Shown: positions 56,216 to 64,000 of the stretch, piece after piece | Numbering within the stretch: the stretch's first letter is position 1 | Layout of the letters: each line of letters begins with the position of its first letter | NCBI GenBank assembly: GCA_019096195.1 | Contig: JAGTXK010000134.1 | Coordinates: 248,001-312,000 of the forward strand | DNA length: 64,000 nucleotides | Direction: 5' to 3' | DNA from: Boletus sp. NGJ | Lineage: Eukaryota; Basidiomycota; Agaricomycetes; Boletales; Boletaceae | Translations under genes and position numbers: made by a program | Notes under the pieces: generated by a model | The model's database searches: none | What the model was told of the DNA's origin: nothing | What the model saw: the letters and a program-made list of their open reading frames with translations, nothing else

Positions 56216-56228
56216 AATTCCAAGATTA
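56216..56228 (+). other. Primer-binding site complementary to the element RNA 5' end
   Basis: AATTCCAAGATTA directly follows the 5' LTR and is the exact reverse complement of 56139-56151. Confidence 0.72.
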
Positions 56229-56583
56229 TCCCTCGTCCCCGGGCTCTTCGCCTCTGGACATTTCCTCCCCTCTACCCCTACTGTTTTTGCCTAGTCGAGC
56301 AAACTTTTTGCTCGCTAGTACCGCTCTCGCCCTTCGATCCAACACTCCCCGTATCTGACCCTCAGAGGAACCGAGGGATCCCCGTTAGCGATAGACGTAA
56401 ATACCGGACCTATACGGCGGTTGTCAGCGCAGGGATCTCCTCGACTGCAGGGAACGAATAAGGAGTTCGGGTCTCGCTTCTCCCTCCTCCCCCATCCACT
56501 TCCGAACGCGTGGGCTCGTCGCCGCCGTTCACCCATACACCGGACCTCAGGTTTAGAGGGACCCGCTCGTACACGTGACGTAC

Positions 56584-56847
56584 GCGAGTAAAGCACTCGG
56601 CGAAACGCTTTGTCATACGCTCGTCCGGCGTTTACAAATAAGGATAACGTTGCTACCGGGCATAGTGCACTAGCCCCGCTTCTTGGGTGGTTGTCGACCC
56701 AAGCGTACGCTGGTCCTACGATAGTGGACCCGGGTTCGCGTGATCACCCGTGACGTCACGTAGGTGCGATAACTCGATTTATCTCGACTTTCGAGCGTGC
56801 ACCACCTTCCTGTAGTAAGGAAGTCATCCTCCGGTCCCCTATCACCG
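56584..56847 (+). ncRNA. Conserved structured leader RNA of gypsy family 2
   Basis: Counterpart of 22036-22301. Stem-loops: 56585-56599 (CGAG/CTCG), 56658-56676 (GGGC/GCCC with palindromic GTGCAC loop), 56682-56703 (CTTGGGT/ACCCAAG), 56710-56733 (CTGGTCC/GGACCCGG around TACGATAGT) and 56806-56823 (CTTCCT/AGGAAG around GTAGTA). Relative to family 1, paired positions change together while loops stay constant. It lies before gag and contains no conserved reading frame. Confidence 0.7.
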
Positions 56848-57072
56848 CCCGACTCTCCCCCCTCCTGACGGTGCGCGGTCTTTCCCGCCGTTATTCTTTA
56901 CAGCCCTGTCTTCAGACGGCCCCCGCACCTACAACGTATTCAGACGCCGCTACGTCTGGGTACACCCCGACTATTCTTTCGTCATCCACACGGTCCTGAC
57001 GACCTACTCCACGCACGACCACCGCCACCGCACCATCACCCGCCTAGCTCAGTCTCGCCGGCTTAAGACGCG

Positions 57073-58543
57073 ATGAGCCACGTACCCCCGCAGCAGCCAT
57101 ACTCACGCCCCCCGTCCGTCGCAGCCGCCCCGGGTTCCTTCAGGGACCTGGCCAACCGGGCCGCCGCCCAAGGGCCTCCCCACCCTCCAACTTGTCCAGC
57201 CGACCCCGCAGACGATCCCGGCGCCGCTACCGCAGGCCCCTCCGTCCCCCACGCGCCAGCAGGACATCGAGCAGTACCTGCTGCACCAGTCCGTCCTCCG
57301 GTACAACGTGTGGCGCCAAGCGTTCGCGGCAGACCCGTAGCGGCTGGACCGCCCCCACCAATCGCGCTCCCCGGGTGGACCCTCCCGCTCCCGCTCCCTC
57401 TCCCGGAGCCCACTCCCCGAGCTCACGGTATCCGAGTCCACATCCCTTCTCCCGGGAGGACACCCCGACTGGTCCCACCGCAGGGCCCAGCTCCCTCGCG
57501 CCCGCTCCCCACGCCCCCGCAGCCGAGCTCCCCATCCCACTCGAATTCACCTGGGATCCCTCGGCCCGCCGCACGTGGCTTCCCCCCGACTTCCCCGAGG
57601 ATCGGGAAGAGCCTGGCCGCTAAGCCAGAGCATTACGACGGAAACAAGGAGAAGTTCGTTCAGTGGTGGAGAACCGTCACTCTCTACCTCAACGGCTTCG
57701 AAAGCACGCCGACCGATCGGCAAAAAATACTAATCACGCTGTCGTACATGCGAGGCGATAACGCCGCCGGGCGATTCTCAGACCTCCTGGTCGAAGGAGA
57801 CGCATACGCCGCCGTCAACTTTGAGTTTTTCGTGGAGAAACTCAAGAAGACGTTCCAACCCGCCGGCCTCGTGCGCCTGGCGGAACAGAAACTGTTCTCC
57901 CTTCGCCAAGGGAAGGACAGCGTCGAAGACTACTTCACGCGCCTGTTCCAGCTGGCCATCGAGGCCAAATTCGACGTCAGGATAAACGGGAGGACGATCG
58001 TCAACCAGATCCGGCACCAGGCCCGGAACGAACTGGTTGAGTACGTCGAAAGGTACAAGCCGGACCTCATCGACTCCACCGACGTCCGCGAGTGGGAGAC
58101 CGCCCTGGTACGGGCAGAGGAGGTCCTCGGCGCCATCGCAGAGCGCAAGAAGGCCTCCAACGTCTTCGCCACCGGTCCCCACCTACAACCCGCGTTTCAT
58201 CCCGCGTCCCCGCTCGTACGCACCTCCCGCTGCACCCCCGCCTACCCGCCCGCCCCCCTCGGCGCCCGTCGCGCGCCCGCACCCTCAGACCACCGGGGTC
58301 TTCCCCGGACAAGGCGCTCCCATGGAGCTCGACAAGGCACGCGCAGCTGGACTGTGCCGAAAATGCAGGAAGCCCTGGCCCTGCGCCGATCACCCGCCCC
58401 GCCCTCGCCCGCAAGCGAGGAGCATCACGGTAAACGGTCAGGAAGTTTCCCCGGACATGTTTGCTACGATACGAGCCATGATGGACTCAGCGGAGAGCCC
58501 CGCATGTAGAACCTGTAGTTTACGCCCCCGATGTACAAAGTGA
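57073..58543 (+). pseudogene. Gag of family 2, frameshifted
   Basis: Start ATG 57073 (MSHVPPQQPYSRPPSVAAAP). A Pro-rich N-terminal part is followed by a capsid region (AKPEHYDGNKEKFVQWWRTV; FFVEKLKKTFQPAGLVRLAE; LFSLRQGKDSVEDYFTRLFQ). A one-base shift near 58170 moves the frame to a C-terminal part with GAPMELDKARAAGLCRKCRK and PWPCADH, a shortened Cys/His knuckle, ending at 58541-58543. Confidence 0.85.
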
Positions 58544-58667
58544 CTCGGGTTTTCAGCCTGTACAGTAGACACCAGTCGACCTGCTGTACAACATAAGTCA
58601 TTGCTGAATGTAACATGTTTTCCGTCCTAAGCATTGACGAGACTGAAGACGAGGATACGAACAACGC

Positions 58668-59455
58668 GTGAACCTCCCGGGCACTCCGCCCGTTAAGAAA
58701 ATGACCATCATGCCGCGAAAGGTGAAGTTCGCGCCGTCCGTAAAGCGAGACGACGGCCCGAACGACGCCGACACCATCCCGCGCAAACACCCAAAGGAAG
58801 CACGAAAGGGAGAGACGTCCTCTCGTTCCTGGCTGAACACGTTGGACCCCTGGTCCATACGTTGGATGAAGGCCCAAGTGGAGAACACGGATGTTGACCG
58901 CAGCATCCACCACCTGAAGTCCTTCGTTCACGACAGCCGGACGATCGAAGTGTCTCGGGACCTCGTGCAGGACCTCCGAAGACTTTCCGACGAAGACGCG
59001 TACTGGGTCCTCCATGACCTACAGCACGCCCCGAAATTCCGGAAAGCATCCCCTCGATCCACGAAGCGAAACTCGCTGGAGATCCCGGTGACGCTAACCC
59101 TCCCGAACCGACAGACCGCCAACGTCAAGGCACTGATCGATTCAGGCTGCACCGGATCGTCCATCCACGAGAAGTTCGTGGCTGAAAAGGGGGTAAAGAC
59201 GCACTCCCTCCCCCGCCCCCTCACCGTCTACAACGCCGATGGCACGCCGAACGCCGGAGGCAAAGTAGAGAAATTCGTGATCCTCGAAGCTCCAGGTGAA
59301 CGACCACAGGGAACAGTTGGCCCTCGCAGTAACCAACCTCGGGCCCAACACCGTGTTCCTCGGACACGACTGGCTGAAGATGCACAACCCAGCCATCAAC
59401 TGGAAAACCGGGAGAATTTCCTTTCAGATGCAAGAGGGGATCACGCCGTGGGCAG
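58668..59455 (+). pseudogene. Family 2 protease domain
   Basis: The frame from ATG 58668 leads to the aspartic protease motif VKALIDSGCTGSSIHEKFVA. After a one-base shift near 59295 it continues with NTVFLGHDWLKMHNPAINW, the DWL region, to a stop at about 59458. Gag and protease are in separate frames with a gap of about 120 bp, which could reflect indels. Confidence 0.82.
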
Positions 59456-59589
59456 TGTAGACGAGGAGGAAGACGAGATGGACGTAGACTACAGGCCGTC
59501 CCAAGGCGACAGACTATTCGAACTCGATGTAGTAGAGTACATGCGAAATCGAAACGTCGCCACGGAGGTGGCCATCAAGGACTACGTCC

Positions 59590-60480
59590 CAGAAAAAGAA
59601 GAGAGACCTTCGAGGAAGCCGCCCCGAAGTACGTCCACGAATATAAAGACGTCTTCGACAAAGAAAGCTTCGATGCGCTACCCCCGAGACGCCCTTGGGA
59701 TCACGCCATCGAGCTCCTCCCCGGGAATCATGAGGTAGACTGCAAGGTCTACCCGCTCAACCCCGGCGAGCAAAAAGAACTCGACTCCTTCCTCGAGGAG
59801 AACCTCAAATCCGGGAGGATACGACCCTCCAAATCACCCTTCGCGTCGGCCTTCTTCTTCATCAAGAAGAAAGATGGACGCCTCCGCCCTGTACAAGATT
59901 ACCACAAGCTAAACGCGGTAACAAAACGAAACCGCTACCCGCTCCCGCTCATAAGCGAACTGGTCGACAAACTCAAGTCGGCCAAATACTACACAAAGTT
60001 CGACGTGAGATGGGGGTACAACAATGTACGAATGGCAGAAGGAGACGAATGGAAGGCCGCCTTCCGAACAAACCGCGGGCTATTCGAGCCCCTCGTGATG
60101 TTCTTCGGACTCACCAACTCCCCAGCGACGTTCCAAACGATGATGAACGCGCTGTTTAGACAGCTGGTGGACCGAGGCGTAGTGGTCGTCTACATAGACG
60201 ATATCATGATATTCACGAAGACGCTCGAAGAACACCGCAAGGTAGTACGAGAAGTGCTACAAATCCTCCGGGACGCCCACCTCTACCTGCGCCACGACAA
60301 ATGCGACTTCGAAGTCCAAGAAACCGAATTCCTCGGGCTCATCGTCGCACAAGACAAGGTGAAGATGGACGAGAAGAAAGGTGGAAGCCATCAAGAGCTG
60401 GCCACGTCCCCACCTCGAAGAAAACACTCAGAGGTTTCCTCGGATTCCTCAACTTCTACCGACGGTTCGTCAAGAACTTC
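59590..60480 (+). pseudogene. Family 2 reverse transcriptase
   Basis: Domain order is YKDVFDKESFDALPPRRPWD, then AFFFIKKKDGRLRPVQDYHK, KFDVRWGYNNVRMAEGDEWK, FFGLTNSPATFQTMMNALFR and the catalytic VVVYIDDIMIFTKTLEEH. The frame is open from about 59640 to 60380, then a one-base shift (GEDGREERWKP region) passes to the RNase H frame. Confidence 0.92.
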
Positions 60481-61010
60481 GCAATGATAGCGCGCCCCCT
60501 CAACGCGCTCACGTCGGTGAAGAAAGACTTCGAGTGGACGACGGCCTGCCAAGAGGCCTTCCAAACCCTCAAGGACACCATCTCCTCCGCCCCGGCGCTC
60601 GCCATGCCCACCGACACCGACCCCTACCGCATCGAAACCGACGGCTCGGGCATCGGCATCGGCGCCATCCTCTCCCAAAGACACGACGGCATATGGCACC
60701 CCGTCGCATTCATCTCCCGTTCCCTCAACGACGCCGAGAGGAACTACCACGCCGCCGACCTCGAGATGCTAGCCATCATGTTCGCCCTCAACGAAGTGGC
60801 GACAATACCTCCTCGAGGCAGCCCACCCAATCGAGATCTGGACGGATCACAAGAACCTCGAGTTCTTCCGCAAACCCCAGGATCTCACCCGCCGCCAGGC
60901 CAGGTGGCAACAAGTCCTACAAGAATACCATGTAGTAATCAGCCACCGACCTGGCAAAACCAACCCCGCGGATCCTCTGTCCCGGAGGCCAGACTTTGAA
61001 AAGGGGGTGA
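60380..61010 (+). pseudogene. Family 2 RT thumb and RNase H
   Basis: Reads TLRGFLGFLNFYRRFVKNFA, then RIETDGSGIGIGAILSQRHD, then RSLNDAERNYHAADLEMLAI. After a shift near 60800 it continues with EIWTDHKNLEFFRKPQDLTR and PADPLSRRPDF. Catalytic acidic residues are present. Confidence 0.88.
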
Positions 61011-61179
61011 CATCCGACAACACCGCACAGACACTTACTCCCCGACGCCCTTTTTTCGCCCCCACCATCACCCACCTCCACGACAGTCTCACTCAAAGCC
61101 GTCGCACCAGCGAGCACGCTCTCAAGAATCACGAAACTGCAATACAAACTTGAGCAGTTCGCCAAAGAAGGCCTAGAGA

Positions 61180-62210
61180 AAGAAGAGACTCCCCCTGGAC
61201 CCGCAAGGACGGACTCGTCCACTGGAAATCGCTCGTTTACGTGCCAAACGACGCGAAACTCCGAGAGGACATCCTCATCGCCAACCATGATCATCCGATC
61301 GCCGGCCACCCCGGCATCCGGCGCACTCGCGATCTGATCATGAGCGAATACTACTGGCCCTCGCTTCGACGCGACGTGGAGTCATACGTCAAAGGGTGTG
61401 ACACATGCCAAAAGGTTAAAGCCAAAACCTCGGCAATCAACACACCACTCCACCCGAATGAGATCCCATCATCCCCCTGGGAAATCATCTCCGTCGACCT
61501 GATCGGCCCCCTCCCCAATCAGATGGCAAGAACGCCATTCTGGTTATCGTCGACTCGTTTCTCGAAAATGATCCACCTAGCCCCGGTGATGGACACCATC
61601 ACGTCACAAGGAGTCGCGACAATCTTCCGCGACCAAGTCTTCAAACTCCACGGTGTCCCCCGCAAAGGTGATCTCCGATCGAGGAACGCAATTCGTGTCG
61701 TCGTTCATGCGCGACCTCTACTCGCTTCTCAACATCGAAGCCAACCCGTCTACCGCTTACCACCCCCAGACCGACGGCCAGACGGAACGCGTCAACCGAG
61801 AAGTCGAGAAGTACCTGCGCATCTACGTAAACCATCGCCAAACCGACTGGGCCGAATGGCTACCCCTAGCCGAGTTCGCCCACAACTCGCAAACCACCAG
61901 CGCAACCGGCGTCTCACCCTTCCTGCTCAACTACGGGCAACAACCGCTCATACCCAACAAACGAGTGGAAGTAAGGAACGAGTCCGCCGCCGCCTTCGCC
62001 GAAACAATGAAAACCCACCACAACTCGGCCAAGGACGCGCTAGAGAAAGCGGCAGAGGCGATGAAGAAGGCGCACGACAAGCGCGCATCCCCCGCCGTCG
62101 AATACACCGTCGGACAACAGGTTCTACTCGAAGGAACCCACATCCGAACCGACCGACCCGACCAAGAAATTCGACGACAAACGACACGGCCCGTTCAAGG
62201 TGAAGCGTAA
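61180..62210 (+). pseudogene. Family 2 integrase
   Basis: Zinc finger (HPGIRRTRDLIMSEYYWPSL ... CDTCQKVK), then the catalytic core ([51 protein letters not shown]). A one-base shift near 61660 separates the first Asp part from the rest, and another near 62135 separates the core from the tail. The order and motifs are those of Ty3/gypsy integrases. Confidence 0.9.
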
Positions 62211-62369
62211 GGTAGGCGAGGCCTCCTACGAAGCTAGACCTCCCGCGAACGTGGAAAGGGATCCACCCCGTCTTCCACGAAGTCGCTCCTTACGCCCTAC
62301 CACCCGGGCACCTCCCCCTCCCAGACGAAACCGAAACCACCACCCCCGGTTATCGTCCAACAACAAGAA

Positions 62370-62731
62370 GAGTACGAAGTGGAGCACGTCGCCGACTCAC
62401 GTAAGCGACGCGGCAAAACCGAGTACCTCGTACAGTGGAAAGGGTACCCCCGCGAAGAACGCACTTGGGAACCAAAACGGAACGTCTCAAACGCCCCACA
62501 GGCGATCGAGAAGTTCCACCGCAGAGAACCCCACCGCCATCCGCACGCTCGCCGACAACGAGTGCGACTGCCCAACGTGCGCCTTCCCCGGAACCCCCCT
62601 ATTCGACGACCCATCCTTCCGCTCGTACGCGGCCTCCTCAACCGCCTCCCCGACCACCTCTTCGAGATCCCCGACCCCACAGCGACGTCAAGCTCACCGG
62701 TATCATCATCGACCGGGAGTTCGATGGCTAA
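62370..62731 (+). pseudogene. Family 2 integrase chromodomain
   Basis: EVEHVADSRKRRGKTEYLVQ, then WKGYPREERTWEPKRNVSNA, then PQAIEKFHRREP form a typical chromodomain at the integrase C-terminus. The terminal tail (DREFDG) ends just before the polypurine tract. Confidence 0.9.
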
Positions 62732-62742
62732 AAAGGGGGTAA
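62730..62742 (+). other. Polypurine tract of family 2
   Basis: AAAAAGGGGGTAA directly before the 3' LTR. Confidence 0.88.
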
Positions 62743-63106
62743 TGAAACGAACTCGGACGTTTTTCTCCTTTATTTACGTAGTTAGCTAACACTTAGACGA
62801 TCCCACGAACGCCTTACGTAGTTACCATTATACCTAGACCTTACGTCTAGACCTACGTCACTACATTAGTCAGCCTACGTCACAACCCTATACCCATAGA
62901 ACAGGCTAGACCCCACTACGTCACTCTACGTCATAGAGAACATTCTAGTAGGTTCCACGACCGGCCCTAAGCTGGTCCATGCTCGACAGTAGTTAGTATA
63001 TAAGGTAGCGCTACAACGCCTGTATTCGCTAATCTTGGAATTCCTCTTCTCTCTCTCGGACTACGCTCTTCGCGTCCCTTGAGATATTGAGGTTTGTTTC
63101 CTTTCA
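62743..63106 (+). repeat. 3' LTR of family 2 element
   Basis: 364 bp, the same family as 55855-56215, with several substitutions and small indels between the two. Confidence 0.95.
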
Positions 63107-63111
63107 GGAGG

Positions 63112-64000
63112 ATCATGCACGAAAGGAAACAGACCTCTTTATATTCCGTGAGTTCAAAGCTGTCGTATTGCTACTTCGATACTAAGGCCTGATAGGAAAC
63201 AACATATTGTCAGACAGTGACTGTGATAACGTCCAGGCATTCAATTTTCTTGTGACAAGTGGAATTTCTTACGACTCCTTCAATCACCTACGATATATCT
63301 TCTGCAACAAAATCCATGTTGGCTCCCAATTTGTCTTATTCCGTTGCATGGGAATGCTATCAGGAGTGACGGCTACCATGTATGACTGCTGCCCGAATTC
63401 CTGTATCACCTACAATGATCAGTACCTTCATCACCAATCTTGCCCATTCTGTGGAGAGTCTTGTTTTAAACCGAATGGAACACCTCGCCGCCAATATGCA
63501 TACTTCCCACTCATTCCCCATCTGCAAGGATTTTTCCAATGCACAGATCTCATCAATAAAATGTCCTTCCGTGCATTATATCAGTTGAAAGATGGGAGAA
63601 TAGGAGACGTCTTTGATGGGCAGCATTACCAACGACTCAAGCGCCATCATGTAGTCATTGATGGCACCAAACTCAATCACAGATACTTCTCCGATCCCCG
63701 TGATATTGCATTTGCTCTTTGCACAGATGCATATCTGCTGTACAAGCAACATCGCCATGGTCCATCTGCAACACCAATCCTCTTACAAAACTATAACCTG
63801 CCCCCAACTATACGAATGCATCTCAAACATCTCATTTGTGTCACTATCATTCCTGGGCCTTGTCAACCAAAAGACTTGAGGTCATTTTTAGCTCCGCTTG
63901 ACAATGAATGTGCTGAGCTTGCATATGGTGTCAGTACTTTCGATGCGAGAACCCAGGCATCATTTCAACTACGTGCTTATATCATCCTAAAACTTGGAGA
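63112..64000 (+). CDS. Tnp2-type (CACTA/EnSpm-like) transposase, right part, runs off the window
   Basis: Continues the frame of 55491-55854. After 36 bases an intron (63148-63195, GTGAGT...GATAG) precedes a frame that stays open to the window end. Residues include LRYIFCNKIHVGS, MYDCCPNSCITYNDQYLHHQ, CPFCGESCF (zinc-binding Cys pairs), YFPLIPHLQGFFQ, YFSDPRDIAFALCTDAYLLY, NYNLPPTIRMHLKHLICVTI and IPGPCQPKDLRSF. These blocks match the Tnp2 (PF02992) transposase family. No stop or shift is seen in the visible part, so only the gypsy insertion breaks it. Confidence 0.92.

Larger units (their letters stand above)
55855..63106 (+). mobile_element. Ty3/gypsy chromodomain retrotransposon, family 2, complete but frameshifted
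   Basis: LTRs at 55855-56215 and 62743-63106 begin TGAAACGAACT and end CCTTTCA. The target duplication is GGAGG (55850-55854 and 63107-63111). Gene order is gag, protease, RT, RNase H, integrase, chromodomain. LTRs share no sequence with family 1 and differ from each other by several substitutions and indels, so this copy is older than the one at 16462. The internal part is GC-rich, unlike its AT-rich surroundings. Several one-base shifts divide the polyprotein. Confidence 0.95.

Noticed and set aside
57063-57540. Gly/Arg-rich minus-strand frames over gag of family 2
   Set aside because: GC-rich antisense of the Pro-rich gag N-terminus.
1-64000. tRNA or rRNA genes
   Set aside because: I looked for T-loop-like GTTCRA motifs with paired arms and for conserved rRNA words and found none that fold convincingly; a tRNAscan run would be decisive.

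Overview
The window is fungal nuclear DNA, most likely from an Agaricomycete (Basidiomycota). The host genes carry many 45-65 bp GT-AG introns. Plavaka-type and Tnp2-type DDE transposases, a Tc1 element, Helitrons and chromodomain Ty3/gypsy elements fill most of the sequence. No bacterial features, CRISPR arrays, rRNA or tRNA genes were recognised.

Layout. Positions 1-27.5 kb are a transposon graveyard: the 3' part of a decayed Ty3/gypsy element inserted in a Tc1 copy; a hypothetical gene split by a solo LTR; a decayed Plavaka transposase; a non-autonomous Helitron (12793-14699); a young Ty3/gypsy element on the minus strand (16462-22889, TSD GAAGC); decayed reading frames; and a roughly 1 kb inverted-repeat element built of CATAGT/ACTATG and telomere-like CCTAAT repeats (26515-27508). 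Positions 27.6-33.7 kb hold three paralogous secreted proteins of the glutamic-peptidase (G1/eqolisin) fold. Two of them are divergent and share a near-identical inverted promoter plus signal-peptide block.

Positions 34-44.7 kb are a gene-dense host island: a PP28/PDAP1-like phosphoprotein, a complex I LYR subunit (NDUFA6/B14), an unidentified minus-strand gene, a lysine-rich probably nuclear protein, the H3K36 methyltransferase Set2 (887 codons reconstructed over 12 exons) and the RNA polymerase I subunit A49 (424 codons over 7 exons). Both long reconstructions stay in frame through every splice.

Positions 46-64 kb are transposon-dominated again: a hAT (DUF659-type) pseudogene; a reverse-transcriptase element split by a Tc1 that is itself split by a 2.6 kb Helitron, with all junctions resolvable; and a Tnp2-type transposase gene split by a second Ty3/gypsy element (55855-63106, TSD GGAGG).

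The most interesting signals are non-coding. The two Ty3/gypsy families have unrelated LTRs and diverged proteins, but share a leader RNA of about 260 nt with stem-loops that show compensatory base changes and a palindromic GUGCAC loop. Both also look self-primed in the Tf1 manner, because the predicted RNA 5' end is complementary to the primer-binding site. The Helitrons carry tandemly multiplied 3' hairpins.
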